Notes under the pieces: model-generated
The model's database searches: none
What the model was told of the DNA's origin: nothing
The model's input: the letters and a program-made list of their open reading frames with translations, nothing else
Origin: Mitsuaria sp. GD03876
GTDB lineage: Bacteria > Pseudomonadota > Gammaproteobacteria > Burkholderiales > Burkholderiaceae_C
Direction: 5' to 3'
DNA length: 64,000 nt
NCBI RefSeq assembly: GCF_029840635.1
Contig: NZ_JAOCCU010000031.1
Location: 1 to 64,000 of the forward strand
Shown: positions 44,307-53,903 of the stretch, in pieces
How positions within the stretch are numbered: position 1 is the stretch's first letter
Layout: each line of letters starts with the position of its first letter
Made by a program: the position numbers and the translations under genes

Positions 44307-44423
44307 CCCTCACCCCTGCCCTCTCCCGCAAGCGGGAGAGGGGGTAAGAAGGGAGGCGCTACCCGGTCAGCTCGGTGCACGCTCACTCCCTCTCCCGCTT
44401 GCGGGAGAGGGTGGGGGTGAGGG
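44307..44423. repeat. Inverted pair of palindromic intergenic (REP-like) elements
   Basis: Two hairpins, each CCTCTCCCGC-(AA or TT)-GCGGGAGAGG, with flanks CCCTCACCCC and its complement, are arranged head to head. The outer 23-bp arms match with only a few mismatches. This motif is an abundant interspersed repeat in several Proteobacteria. Located between convergent genes, it also serves as a terminator. Confidence 0.85.
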
Positions 44424-44449
44424 CCAGCGGACGATGCAGTACTGACGGC

Positions 44450-46066
44450 TCAGTGCGCCCCGCCCGCGTCCACCGGCGCGCCCACCTTCGGCGGCCGCTT
44501 GGTCAGCCAGACGAAGGCGATCAGCACCAGGAACAACACCGCCGAGACCAGGAAGATGTCGTCCGCCGCCCGGGTGAAGGCCTGCTGGTCGACCAGCCGG
44601 TTCAGGAAGGCCAGCGCCTGGTCGTGGCTGAAGCCCTGGCGCTGCAGCGTCTCGATCGCCTGCGTCTCCGGCACGTCGCCCAGCGCCAGTCGCTCCGCCA
44701 GGTGATGGTGGTGCAGCGCCGCGCGGTTCTCCCACAAGGTGGTCGAGATCGACGTCCCCATCGCCCCCGCCGTGATCCGCACGAAGTTCGACAGGCCCGC
44801 CGCGGCGGCGATCCGGTCCGGCGTGATGCCCGACAGCGTGATCGTCGTCAGCGGGATGAAGAAGAACGCCAGCGCCGCGCCCTGCAGGACGGTCGGGATC
44901 ATGATGGTCCCGAGGTCGGTGTCGGTCGTGAAGCTCGCGCGCATCCCCAGGACGACGGTGAACATCACGAACGCGAAGCTCGCCATCAGGCGCGGGTCCC
45001 ACACCGAGACCTTCTTGCCCGCCAGCGGCGACAGCAGGATCGCCAGCACGCCCACCGGCGCCAGCGCGAAGCCCGCGGCCGTCGCCGTGTAGCCCATGTG
45101 CTGCTGCAGCCACAGCGGCAGCAGCACGACGTTGCCGAAGAACAGCCCGTAGGCGATCGACAGCACCGAGGCGCCGAACAGGAAGTTGCGCCGCGCGAAG
45201 AGCCGCAGGTCCACCACCGGATGGTCGTCGGTGAGCTCCCAGACGATGAACACCGCCAGACCCACCACCGCGATCACCGCCAGCGCGATGATCTGGTTGG
45301 ATTCAAACCAGTCGAGCTCCTTGCCCTTGTCCAGCATCACCTGCAGCGCGCCGACCCACAGGACCAGCAGCGCCAGCCCGATGCCGTCGATGGGCAGCTT
45401 CTTCACCGGCGTCTCGCGGGTGCGGTAGATGCTCCAGGTCAGGCCCGCGGCGAACAGCCCCACCGGCACGTTGATGTAGAAGATCCACGGCCAGGTGACG
45501 TTGTCGGTGATCCAGCCGCCCAGCAGCGGCCCGACCACCGGCGCCACCAGCGTCGTCATCCCCCATAGCGCCAAGGCCGTGCCGGCCTTGTGCTTGGGAT
45601 AGCTGGCCAGCAGCAGCGTCTGCGACAGCGGGATCATCGGCCCCGCCACCAGGCCCTGGAACACGCGCGCCGCCACCAGCATCTCCAGCGAGTGCGCGAA
45701 GCCGCACAGCCAGGACGCGAGCACGAACAGCAGCACGCTCATCGTGAACAGCCGCACCGCGCCGAAGCGCTGCGTCAGCCAGCCGGTCAGCGGCACCGAG
45801 ATCGCGTTGGCCACGCCGAAGCTCGTGATCACCCAGGTGCCCTGCACCGGGGAGACGCCGAGATCGCCGGCGATCGCGGGCAGCGACACGTTCGCGATGG
45901 ACGAGTCCAGCACGTTCATGAAGGTCGCCAGCGACAGCGAGATCGTGCCCAGCACCAGCGCCGTGCCGGTCAGGGGCGCGGCCGCCGCGGGGCCCGGAGG
46001 CGCCGCGGGCCGCGGAGGTGCCGGAGGCACCGGCGGCGTCGCCGCCGCGTCGGAGGAATTGCTCAT
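44450..46066 (-). CDS. emrB: EmrB-type DHA2 MFS drug exporter
   Basis: A 538-residue, 14-TM transporter. After a Pro/Ala-rich start it shows FMNVLDSSIANVSLPAIAGDLG (motif D1), WVITSFGVANAISVPLTGWLTQRFG (motif A) and GLVAGPMIPLSQ (motif C). It exports toxic compounds by proton antiport, working with EmrA and an outer membrane channel. The start overlaps the EmrA stop by 4 bases. The order emrA-emrB is as in the E. coli system. Confidence 0.88.
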   Translation of the reverse strand: MSNSSDAAATPPVPPAPPRPAAPPGPAAAAPLTGTALVLGTISLSLATFMNVLDSSIANVSLPAIAGDLGVSPVQGTWVITSFGVANAISVPLTGWLTQRFGAVRLFTMSVLLFVLASWLCGFAHSLEMLVAARVFQGLVAGPMIPLSQTLLLASYPKHKAGTALALWGMTTLVAPVVGPLLGGWITDNVTWPWIFYINVPVGLFAAGLTWSIYRTRETPVKKLPIDGIGLALLVLWVGALQVMLDKGKELDWFESNQIIALAVIAVVGLAVFIVWELTDDHPVVDLRLFARRNFLFGASVLSIAYGLFFGNVVLLPLWLQQHMGYTATAAGFALAPVGVLAILLSPLAGKKVSVWDPRLMASFAFVMFTVVLGMRASFTTDTDLGTIMIPTVLQGAALAFFFIPLTTITLSGITPDRIAAAAGLSNFVRITAGAMGTSISTTLWENRAALHHHHLAERLALGDVPETQAIETLQRQGFSHDQALAFLNRLVDQQAFTRAADDIFLVSAVLFLVLIAFVWLTKRPPKVGAPVDAGGAH

Positions 46067-47325
46067 TGCACGCGCGTGGCGCCCGTCTTGGCGGCGGACT
46101 TGCCCAGGTTGGTGGCGATGATCTTGTTGACCTGGTCGTCGGCGGCCTTCTCCTGCGTGTCGAAGATCGCCGTCTGCAGGCGCGGCGCGCTGGCGCCGGT
46201 CGCGGAGGCCAGCATCGGGCCGCCCTGGTCACGGATGTCGACCTGCACGTCCATCGACAGGCCCACGCGCAGCGGGTGCTCCTGCACCTCCTTCGGGTCC
46301 AGCGCGATGCGCACCGGCACGCGCTGCACGACCTTGATCCAGTTGCCGGTGGCGTTCTGCGCCGGCAGCAGCGCGAAGGCCGCGCCGGTGCCCGCGCCCA
46401 GGCCCTGGACCGTGCCGTGGTACTCGGTCTTCTTGCCGTAGACGTCGGCTTCCAGCGTCGCGGTCTGGCCGATGCGCAGCTTGGCCAGCTGGCTTTCCTT
46501 GAAGTTGGCGTCGACCCAGACCTGCTGCAGCCCGACCACCGCCATCAGCGGCGCGCCGGCCGCCACGCGCTGGCCCAGCTGCACCGAGCGGCGCGCGACC
46601 CAGCCGTCCACCGGCGCGATCAGCTCGGCGCGCTGCAGCGCCAGGTAGCTCTCGCGCAGCCGGGCGGCGGCGCGCAGCACGTTCGGATGGTCCTCGACCT
46701 TGACGCCGTCGGTCAGCACCTGGTTGGAGCTCAGCTGGTCCTTGGCGGCCTGCAGCGCCGACTGCGCGGCGGCGGACTGCGCGCGCGCGGCGGTCAGTTG
46801 CGCCTGCGCGTGCTCCAGCTCTTCCTTGCCGACGGCGCCGGTGGCCACCAGCGGCTGGCGGCGCGTCACGTCGGCCTGCAGCCGGGCGAGCTCGCTCAGC
46901 GTGCGTTGCAGGTCGGCCTCGCGGACCTTGACCTGCGCCTCCAGGCCGCTGTTGTTGGCGTAGAGCGTGCGGACCTCGCGGACCGTCTGCGCCAGCTGCG
47001 CCTGCGCCTGCTCGAGCGCGACGCGCGCGTCGACCGGATCCAGGCTGACCAGCTTCTGGCCGGCCTTCACGAAGTCGGTGTCGTCGGCGTAGACCGCGCG
47101 CACCGTGCCGCCGACCAGCGGCGTGATCTGCACGACGTTGGCCTGCACGTAGGCGTTGTCGGTGGTCTCGTAGCGGCTGCCGACGATCCAGGCGTAGGCG
47201 CCGTAGGCCAGGCCGACGACGACGACCGCCGCGGCGATCACCGTCAGGCCCTTGCGGCGGGACCCGTTCTTGGTGCCGTTCGGGGCGGCGGGAGCTTGCG
47301 TTTTGTTCTCGGGGGTGGCGCTCAT
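46063..47325 (-). CDS. emrA: EmrA-type membrane fusion protein
   Basis: A 420-residue adaptor with a membrane segment (KGLTVIAAAVVVVGLAYGAYAWI), lipoyl halves (YVQANVVQITPLVGGTVRAVY and LIAPVDGWVARRSVQLGQRVA), a coiled-coil hairpin (about 105-225) and a beta domain with LRIGQTATLEADVYGK. It bridges EmrB to the NodT-type channel. It is 125 bp downstream of the channel gene. Confidence 0.9.
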   Translation of the reverse strand: MSATPENKTQAPAAPNGTKNGSRRKGLTVIAAAVVVVGLAYGAYAWIVGSRYETTDNAYVQANVVQITPLVGGTVRAVYADDTDFVKAGQKLVSLDPVDARVALEQAQAQLAQTVREVRTLYANNSGLEAQVKVREADLQRTLSELARLQADVTRRQPLVATGAVGKEELEHAQAQLTAARAQSAAAQSALQAAKDQLSSNQVLTDGVKVEDHPNVLRAAARLRESYLALQRAELIAPVDGWVARRSVQLGQRVAAGAPLMAVVGLQQVWVDANFKESQLAKLRIGQTATLEADVYGKKTEYHGTVQGLGAGTGAAFALLPAQNATGNWIKVVQRVPVRIALDPKEVQEHPLRVGLSMDVQVDIRDQGGPMLASATGASAPRLQTAIFDTQEKAADDQVNKIIATNLGKSAAKTGATRVQ

Positions 47326-47450
47326 GGTGGGCTCTGAGAGAGGTTGTTCCGCGGGGTCCGCGTGTTCGGGTCGTCCGCCGGCGCCCTCGCGCCGGGGTCA
47401 GGAAGATGGGGTCGCTGCCTGTCTGGGGGGCGGCCGGGTGTCGGCGGCCG

Positions 47451-48923
47451 TCAGCCGCGCTCGGCCGCGCTGGCCGGCTGGGCCTGCGCGGCGGCGCGGC
47501 CCGGTTCGGCGTAACCGCCGCCCAGCGCGCGCATCAGGTTGATCTGCGCGTCGACGGTCAGCGCCTGCAGGTCGATGCGGCCGCGCTGCTGGAGCAACTG
47601 GTTCTGCTGCGCGTTGATCACCGCGATGCGGCCGGTCAGGCCGGCGCGATGGCGTTGATCGGCCAGGCCGGCCTGGCTGTCCGCGTTGGCCACCAGCGCG
47701 TCCTGCTGCGCGCGCTGCTCGCGCAGCGAGGCCAGCGTCGTGAACTGGTCGCTGGCGTCGCGCACCGCGTCCAGCACGGCGGCGTTGTAGGTCGCGATCG
47801 CGGCGTCCTGCTCCGCGGCGCTGCCGCGCAGGTTGGCGCGCAGCCGGCCGCTGTCGAACAGCGGCAGGTGCAGCGCCGGGCCGGCGCCGAACTGGCGGCT
47901 GCCGCTCTTGAACAGCTCGTCCATGCCGATCGCGTTCAGGCCGACGAAGGCCGTCAGGCTGACGCTCGGATAGAACTGCGCGCGGGCGACGCGGATGTCC
48001 TGGGCGGTGGCCTCGACCCGGGCGCGCGCGGCGGCCAGGTCCGGGCGGCGGCCCAGCAGGTCCAGGTGGGGCGCCTGCTGCCAGTCGAGCGCGGCCGGCA
48101 GCGTGGCGTCCAGCGACTCGGTCGCCTTCGGGCCCTGGCCGGTCAGCGCCGCGATCTGGTGGCGCAACAGCTGCTGCTGCTCGCGCAGGACCAGCTGCTG
48201 GCGCTGGATGTCGGGCAGCGGGGCCTCGGCGGTGCGCAGGTCCTGGCCGTTGTCCAGGCCGGCGGCGCTGCGCTGGCGCACCAGGTCCAGGCTCTGGTCG
48301 CGCAGCGTCTTCTGCTGCTCCAGCAACCGGCCCTGCGCCTGGCTGCGCGCCAGCGCGACGTAGGCCTTGGCCACCGCGTTGGACACGCTCAGCCGCGCCG
48401 CGGCGGCGTCGGCCTCGGCGGCGCGCCGCTGGCCCAACGCCGCCTGCAGCGCCGCGTCATGCTTGCCGAAGAAGTCGAACTCGTAGCTCAGCCCGGCCTG
48501 GATGTTGGCCAGCGTCTGCACGCTGCCGGCCAGCGGCGGCGGGTAGATGCCGTGCTCGGACAGGCGCTGGCGGGTCGCGTCGGCCTCGAGCTCCGCGGAC
48601 GGCCGCTTCGCCGCCTCGGCGTTCTCGGTCATCGCGGCGGCGCGGGCGATGCGGGCCCGCGCCAGCGCCAGGTTGGGCGAGCTGGCGATCGCCTGCTCCA
48701 CCAGCCCGTCCAGCCGCGCGTCGCCGAAGGCCTTCCACCACTGCGCGTCCAGCGCCTGCGCGGGATCGGCGGCCAGACCCAGGCGGGCGCCGGCCTCCGG
48801 GCCGTCGATCGGCTGGCCGGGCTCGGCCAGTTGGGGGATGGGCGCGCACGCGGCGAGCACCATCAGCAGCGCCGCGCCCATGGCCAGGGCCAGCGTCGTG
48901 CGATGAAGAGAGTGGGAACTCAT
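47451..48923 (-). CDS. NodT-family outer membrane efflux lipoprotein
   Basis: A 490-residue channel from ATG 48923 (AGGAA upstream). A lipobox ends MVLAACAPI. Two OEP repeats show WWKAFGDARLDGLVEQAIASSPNLALA, AGLSYEFDFFGKH and LDLLGRRPDLAAARARVEA with YPSVSLTAFVG. It forms the outer-membrane part of the EmrAB tripartite pump. First gene after the MarR regulator on the same strand, so probably co-regulated. Confidence 0.9.
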   Translation of the reverse strand: MSSHSLHRTTLALAMGAALLMVLAACAPIPQLAEPGQPIDGPEAGARLGLAADPAQALDAQWWKAFGDARLDGLVEQAIASSPNLALARARIARAAAMTENAEAAKRPSAELEADATRQRLSEHGIYPPPLAGSVQTLANIQAGLSYEFDFFGKHDAALQAALGQRRAAEADAAAARLSVSNAVAKAYVALARSQAQGRLLEQQKTLRDQSLDLVRQRSAAGLDNGQDLRTAEAPLPDIQRQQLVLREQQQLLRHQIAALTGQGPKATESLDATLPAALDWQQAPHLDLLGRRPDLAAARARVEATAQDIRVARAQFYPSVSLTAFVGLNAIGMDELFKSGSRQFGAGPALHLPLFDSGRLRANLRGSAAEQDAAIATYNAAVLDAVRDASDQFTTLASLREQRAQQDALVANADSQAGLADQRHRAGLTGRIAVINAQQNQLLQQRGRIDLQALTVDAQINLMRALGGGYAEPGRAAAQAQPASAAERG

Positions 48924-49005
48924 CGGGGATTCCTCGGGGATGTTGTTCTTGTGAAGGGAAAGGGACAGCGAAAAGGGAAAGGAGGGAAAGGAAACGGCGC
49001 GGGCC

Positions 49006-49530
49006 TCACTCGTCCTTGCAGACCAGCTCCGAGGTGTCGGAGGACATGCCCGCGTCGCGGATCGCATGGCCGTTGGCGACGATGCGCTGCAGCAGGCTGA
49101 TCAGCGTGCGGAACTCCTCGTCGGTGAAGCCGGCCAGGTGGTCGTTGAAGACCTTGGACAGCACGCCCGGCGCGGCGGCCATCGCGTTCACGCCGACCTC
49201 GCTGAGCGAGACCATCACCACGCGGCGGTCCTCGACCGAGCGCTCGCGGCGCACCAGCGACTTGGCCTCGAGCCGGTCCAGCAGCCGCGTCATCGCGCCG
49301 CCGTCCATCGCCAGTTCGCGCGCCAGCGCGGCGCTGGACATGGGGCCGTTGAAGCGCAGGCGCAGCATCGGCGCCCACTGGGCATGGGTCAGGTCGTGCT
49401 CGCCGAGCATCTTGTCGGCCTGCAGCACCATCGACTGCTTGATCTGGCGCAGCAGCCAGCCCAGGCTGGGCTCGGAGGTGAAGCTGTCGGCGCTGTAGAA
49501 ATCGGCGGGCGGGGGCAAGGTGGCACTCAT
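49006..49530 (-). CDS. MarR-family regulator of the efflux operon
   Basis: A 174-residue protein from ATG 49530. The helical MarR fold is visible: LGWLLRQIKQSMVLQADKML, winged helix MSSAALARELAMDGGAMTRLLDRLEAKSLVRRERSVEDRRVVMVSLSE in two parts, then a dimer helix (EFRTLISLLQRIVANG). It likely represses efflux genes on both sides and is released by a phenolic or antibiotic ligand. Its operator candidate is at 49579. The frame further upstream (to 51453) is a shadow. Confidence 0.88.
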   Translation of the reverse strand: MSATLPPPADFYSADSFTSEPSLGWLLRQIKQSMVLQADKMLGEHDLTHAQWAPMLRLRFNGPMSSAALARELAMDGGAMTRLLDRLEAKSLVRRERSVEDRRVVMVSLSEVGVNAMAAAPGVLSKVFNDHLAGFTDEEFRTLISLLQRIVANGHAIRDAGMSSDTSELVCKDE

Positions 49531-49578
49531 GGCGGCGGCTTTCCGTGACGGAGCTTCTGGAAAAAGCTGATGACAATT

Positions 49579-49592
49579 ATTGCTTAGGCAAT
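49579..49592. promoter_or_regulatory. MarR-type operator candidate
   Basis: ATTGC-TTAG-GCAAT is a perfect palindrome between the marR-like gene (minus) and the ABC exporter gene (plus). A related ATTGCCTTGCCAAT follows at about 49594-49607. Such TTGC...GCAA sites are typical for MarR-family repressors. Confidence 0.65.
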
Positions 49593-49674
49593 CATTGCCT
49601 TGCCAATCACTGCCTGGGATGGGCTTTGCGCCGGTGGGGCTATTCGCGTCACGGGCGGCCTCTACACTGACCCG

Positions 49675-51516
49675 ATGTCCGCCCTGTCCCCCTCCTCGAC
49701 GACGTCCCCTTCCGATGCGCCGACCGGCCCGGCCGGTCCGGCAAACGCCGTGCGCACGCCGCCGCCGCTGCGGGCCATGTGGCCGGCGCTGTGGCCGTTC
49801 CTGCGTCCGTACCGGGGGCGGATCGCCGCGGCGGTCCTGTTCCTGATGCTGGCGGCGGGGGCGACGCTGGCCTTCCCGATCGCGCTGCGCGAACTGATCG
49901 ACCAGGGCCTGGTGGCGGCCGATCCGGGCGAGCGCCTGATGGCGCTGCGGGAGCACTTCTTCTGGCTGTTCGCGACCGGCGCGGCGCTGGGCGTGTTCTC
50001 GGCGCTGCGCTTCTACGCGGTGACCTGGCTGGGCGAGCGGGTCAGCGCGGACCTGCGCACGGCGGTCTACAGCCATGTGCTGCGGCAGAGCCCGGAGTTC
50101 TTCGAGACGACGCAGACCGGCGAGGTCATCAGCCGCATCACGACGGACACGACGGTGATCCAGGGGATCGTCGGCTCCAGCCTGTCGATGGGCCTGCGCA
50201 ACCTGATCATGGGCCTGGGCGCGGTGGCGCTGCTGATCGCCAGCAACCCGTGGGTGATGACGCAGGTGATGGGCATCCTGGTGCTGGTGGTGGCGCCGGC
50301 GATGTTCTTCGGACGCCGGGTGCGGCGGCTGTCGCGCTCGAGCCAGGACCGCATCGCCGACACCAGCGCGATCGCGGCGGAGATGCTCAACGCGATCACC
50401 GTGGTGCAGTCGCACGCGCAGGAGGCGCGCGAGACCACGCGCTTCGATGCCGCCAGCGAGGCCGCCTTCGACACCGCGCGCAAGCGGACCAAGGTGCGTT
50501 CGCTGCTGGTGGCGTTCGTGATCACGGCGACCTTCGGCGCGCTGCTGTGGGGCCTGTACCAGGGCACGCAGGCGGTGATGGCGGGCCGGATCTCGGCCGG
50601 CCATCTGGGGCAGACGGTGGTCTACGTGATCCTGCTGGTGTCGTCGGTGGCGGTGCTGGCCGAGGTCTGGGGCGACCTGCTGCGGGCCGCCGGCGCGACC
50701 GAGCGGCTGATGGAGCTGCTGGCGGCGCAGTCGCCGGTGGCCGATCCGGCGGCGCCGGCCGCCCTGCCCGCCTCGACCGGTCCGGCGCGGGTCGCGTTCG
50801 AGCAGGTCCGCTTCCATTACCCGTCGCGGCCGGACCGGGCGGCGCTGGACGATTTCACGCTGCGCATCGAGCCCGGCGAGACGGTCGCGCTGGTCGGCCC
50901 CAGCGGCGCCGGCAAGAGCACGGTGCTGCAGCTGCTGCAGCGCTTCTACGACGTGCAGTCGGGCGCGGTGCAGCTCGACGGCATGGCAGTGGACCGGGTC
51001 CGGCTGGCCGAGCTGCGGGGGCGCATGGCGCTGGTGCCGCAGCAGAGCGTGATCTTCTCGGCCAGCGCGCTGGACAACATCCGCTACGGGCGTCCGGACG
51101 CGAGCCGCGAGGCGGTCATCGCCGCGGCCAAGGCAGCCCATGCGGATGAGTTCATCCGCCAGTTGCCGCAGGGCTACGACAGCTTCCTGGGCGAGCGCGG
51201 CGTGCGCCTGTCCGGCGGGCAACGCCAGCGGATCGCGATCGCGCGGGCGATGCTGCAGGACGCGCCGTTGCTGCTGCTGGACGAGGCCACCAGCGCGCTG
51301 GATGCCGAGAGCGAGCGCCTCGTGCAGCAGGCGCTGGACGAGGCGATGCGCGACCGCACGACGCTGGTGATCGCGCACCGGCTCGCGACGGTGCAGCGGG
51401 CGGACCGGATCGTGGTGATGGACCACGGGCGCATCGTCGAGCAGGGCTCGCATGCCGAGCTGGTCGCGCGCGGCGGGCTGTACGCGCGGCTGGCGGCGTT
51501 GCAGTTCAACGCCTGA
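49675..51516 (+). CDS. ABC exporter (MsbA/LmrA type), fused TM-NBD
   Basis: A 613-residue half-transporter from ATG 49675. Six membrane helices lie at about 45-330 (IAAAVLFLMLAAGATLAFPIAL), then an NBD with Walker A LVGPSGAGKSTVLQLL, Q-loop VPQQSVIFS, signature VRLSGGQRQRIAIARAML, Walker B LLLLDEATSALD and H-loop IAHRLATV. It probably exports lipid or drugs as a homodimer. Divergent from the MarR gene with a shared operator, so it may be under the same control. Confidence 0.9.
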   Translation: MSALSPSSTTSPSDAPTGPAGPANAVRTPPPLRAMWPALWPFLRPYRGRIAAAVLFLMLAAGATLAFPIALRELIDQGLVAADPGERLMALREHFFWLFATGAALGVFSALRFYAVTWLGERVSADLRTAVYSHVLRQSPEFFETTQTGEVISRITTDTTVIQGIVGSSLSMGLRNLIMGLGAVALLIASNPWVMTQVMGILVLVVAPAMFFGRRVRRLSRSSQDRIADTSAIAAEMLNAITVVQSHAQEARETTRFDAASEAAFDTARKRTKVRSLLVAFVITATFGALLWGLYQGTQAVMAGRISAGHLGQTVVYVILLVSSVAVLAEVWGDLLRAAGATERLMELLAAQSPVADPAAPAALPASTGPARVAFEQVRFHYPSRPDRAALDDFTLRIEPGETVALVGPSGAGKSTVLQLLQRFYDVQSGAVQLDGMAVDRVRLAELRGRMALVPQQSVIFSASALDNIRYGRPDASREAVIAAAKAAHADEFIRQLPQGYDSFLGERGVRLSGGQRQRIAIARAMLQDAPLLLLDEATSALDAESERLVQQALDEAMRDRTTLVIAHRLATVQRADRIVVMDHGRIVEQGSHAELVARGGLYARLAALQFNA

Positions 51517-51579
51517 CGCCGGAACGCCCCTCGCCCCCGCCCTCTCCCGCCTTCCCTGGCCCCTCTAAAATTCGTTCCC

Positions 51580-52407
51580 ATGACCGCCGACATTTCCTCC
51601 GCCCGCCCCGTGCGCAGCCAGTACGAAGACTTCATGCGCCATGTCCACGAGCATGGCGTCGCCAAGGGCGACCGGACGGGCACCGGCACGCGCAGCGTGT
51701 TCGGGCATCAGATGCGTTTCGACCTCAGCGAGGGATTCCCGCTGGTGACGACGAAGAAGGTGCACCTGAAGTCGATCATCCTGGAGCTGCTGTGGTTCCT
51801 GCGCGGCGATTCCAACGTCAAGTGGCTGCAGGAGCGGGGCTGCACGATCTGGGACGAATGGGCGCGCGAGGACGGCGACCTGGGTCCGGTCTACGGCGTG
51901 CAATGGCGCAACTGGCCCAAGCCCGGCGGCGGGCACGTGGACCAGATCGCGGAGGTGGTGAAGCAGCTGAAGACGAATCCCGATTCGCGCCGGATCATCG
52001 TGTCGGCGTGGAACGTGGCGGAACTGGACCAGATGGCGCTGATGCCGTGCCATGCGTTCTTCCAGTTCTACGTGGCCGACGGCAAGTTGTCGTGCCAGCT
52101 GTACCAGCGCAGCGCGGACATCTTCCTGGGCGTGCCGTTCAACATCGCGAGCTACGCGCTGCTGACGCTGATGCTGGCGCAGCAATGCGACCTGGCGCCC
52201 GGCGACTTCATCTGGACGGGCGGCGACTGCCACATCTATTCGAACCACGCGGAGCAGGTCGAGACGCAGCTCGCGCGCGCGCCGTTCCCGTATCCGACGA
52301 TGTACATCGCGCGCAAGCCCGCCTCGATCTTCGACTACGAGTTCGAGGACTTCGAGCTGCGCGACTACCAGCACCACGCGGCGATCAAGGCGCCGGTGGC
52401 GGTGTGA
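51580..52407 (+). CDS. thyA: Thymidylate synthase ThyA
   Basis: A 275-residue enzyme making dTMP from dUMP with methylene-tetrahydrofolate. All family marks are present: [51 protein letters not shown], the catalytic Cys157 in [13 protein letters not shown] and [16 protein letters not shown] with HIYSNHAEQ. The N-terminus is about 10 residues longer than E. coli ThyA. The usual partner gene folA is not next to it here. Confidence 0.97.
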   Translation: MTADISSARPVRSQYEDFMRHVHEHGVAKGDRTGTGTRSVFGHQMRFDLSEGFPLVTTKKVHLKSIILELLWFLRGDSNVKWLQERGCTIWDEWAREDGDLGPVYGVQWRNWPKPGGGHVDQIAEVVKQLKTNPDSRRIIVSAWNVAELDQMALMPCHAFFQFYVADGKLSCQLYQRSADIFLGVPFNIASYALLTLMLAQQCDLAPGDFIWTGGDCHIYSNHAEQVETQLARAPFPYPTMYIARKPASIFDYEFEDFELRDYQHHAAIKAPVAV

Positions 52408-52448
52408 CGGCTAGACTGCGGTCCGAGCTTCATCGAAAGAACAGCGCC

Positions 52449-52709
52449 ATGTCCCGCCGTCCCGAAGACCTGACCGAATCCGCGATGCGCGCCGCCGAGC
52501 GCCGTTTCCCGGAACTGGCCGCCAAGGCCGGCCGCGAGGCCTACAAGCAGGCGCTGGCCGAGACGGGGGCCGTGGTCGTGGCGACAAGCAAGGGGCAGCT
52601 CGTGAAACGCAAGGCCGACGGCACGACGACGGTCATCAAGGACCTGCCACCGGACAAGCGCGTCAAGGTCGGCCTCGTGCTCAAGCGTGTCAAGCAAGAA
52701 GCCGCCTGA
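52449..52709 (+). CDS. Small antitoxin-like protein paired with a zeta-type toxin remnant
   Basis: An 86-residue basic protein. An N-terminal helix (EDLTESAMRAAERRFPELAAKAG) is followed by EAYKQALAETGAVVVATSKGQLVKRKADG and IKDLPPDKRVKVG. I recognise similar small ORFs directly upstream of zeta-toxin genes, where they act as antitoxin. Here the toxin gene follows without its own start, so this is probably an orphan antitoxin. Confidence 0.55.
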   Translation: MSRRPEDLTESAMRAAERRFPELAAKAGREAYKQALAETGAVVVATSKGQLVKRKADGTTTVIKDLPPDKRVKVGLVLKRVKQEAA

Positions 52710-53260
52710 TCCGAGACGCGCGTCGCAGCCGCGCCTTCGCGCGCCAGCTCGGCCTGCACGGCCTGGTCGGCCGCCTGACGATCGACGCCGCGCTGCAGTT
52801 GCGGGTTCCGGGCCCCTACGACTCGTACCTCGCCTCCGTGCTCGCGGATGCCATCCGGCGTGAGCTCCTCGAGGAGGGGCAGACCTTCACCTTCGAGACG
52901 GTCATGTCCTCGCGCGACAAGATCGACTTCATGCGGGAAGCGCGCGAGCGCGGCTATCGCGTCTACCTCTATTTCGTCGCGACCAAGGATCCGGCGATCA
53001 ACGTGGACCGGGTGCGCAATCGCGTGAAGCGCGGCGGTCATCCGGTCCCGGCCGACAAGATCCGGGAACGCTACGTCCGCTCCATCGATCTACTGGCCGA
53101 GGCCGCCGACGCGGCCCATCGCGCCTATGTCTTCGACAACTCCGGCGCGAGGCACAAGCTCCTCGTCCAGGTGGTCGACGGCCAGTCGATGGAGATCGAA
53201 TCCGGCGCGATGCCCCGGTGGTTCGTCGAGACGGACCTCTGGCGATCGTTCAACGGCTGA
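52706..53260 (+). pseudogene. Zeta-toxin-family gene lacking its P-loop half
   Basis: The frame reads LIRDARRSRAFARQLGL and on through SYLASVLADAIRRELLEEGQTFTFETVMSS, YRVYLYFVATKDPAINVDRVRNRV, and HPVPADKIRERYVRSIDLLAEAA with AYVFDNSG. These are the middle and C-terminal parts of zeta-type kinases. The N-terminal segment with GPNGxGKT and its start codon is missing: the frame enters directly from the antitoxin-like gene. The first ATG (52799) leaves 153 residues. Without the P-loop it cannot bind ATP and is expected to be inactive. Confidence 0.65.
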
Positions 53261-53305
53261 TCAGGGCGTCCGGCGAGATCCGGCGCGGCATCGCCTTCGC
53301 CTGGC

Positions 53306-53902
53306 CTACTCGCCTCGCGCCCGCGGGTCGCGCAGGAAACTTTCCCAGCTCAGGCCGATGCCGGCGCGCTCCTGCCCCGCCGGCGTGTGCGTGCCCGCGC
53401 CATTGGCATCCAGGAGCTGCCCTTGTCCGGTCCAGACGACGTACCGGAACAGCGTTTGCGCCTCGACCTTCCCAGGCCGCCCGACGCTCGCCGCCAACGC
53501 CGCCACGACGCGCTCGAAATCGGCGGGCCGGATCGTCAGGTTCACCTGCTTGAGACGGCCCTGCGCGAAGTAGCTGTTGACATGCAGCACGTCGCAGCCG
53601 AAGAGACGCTCGCCGCGTCCCTTCGCCAGCAACGTCTTGCCCGGCACTTCGAAACGACGGCAGCTCGACAGCGTCTCGCCCTCGGTGCATCGACCGCCTG
53701 GGAAGCGCTTGGCGAAGTCCTCGACCGACATGTCCAGGCGAAGCCCATCGATGTCGAAGAGCCCCGCCTGCGGGGCCGACGCCGCGCTCGCGGCCGAGCG
53801 CGGCAGCGGCTGCGGCTGCGGCTGCGCCTGGACGTCCGCGACGCCCGCCGCGGCGATCAGGCCGAGCGCCAGCCCCCGCGCCAGGCGCGGCATCGTCCGC
53901 AT
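53306..53902 (-). CDS. Secreted hypothetical protein
   Basis: A 198-residue protein with a signal peptide ending GVADVQAQ (about residue 27) and a Pro/Gln-rich linker. The mature part has GLFDIDGLRLDMSVEDFAKRFPGGRC, three cysteines (CTEGETLSSC, FGCDVLHV), and SYFAQGRLKQVNLTI. No known domain was recognised. Start is one base after the stop of the PKD/NHL protein gene, so it is in its operon. Confidence 0.65.
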   Translation of the reverse strand: MRTMPRLARGLALGLIAAAGVADVQAQPQPQPLPRSAASAASAPQAGLFDIDGLRLDMSVEDFAKRFPGGRCTEGETLSSCRRFEVPGKTLLAKGRGERLFGCDVLHVNSYFAQGRLKQVNLTIRPADFERVVAALAASVGRPGKVEAQTLFRYVVWTGQGQLLDANGAGTHTPAGQERAGIGLSWESFLRDPRARGE

Positions 53903-53903
53903 G

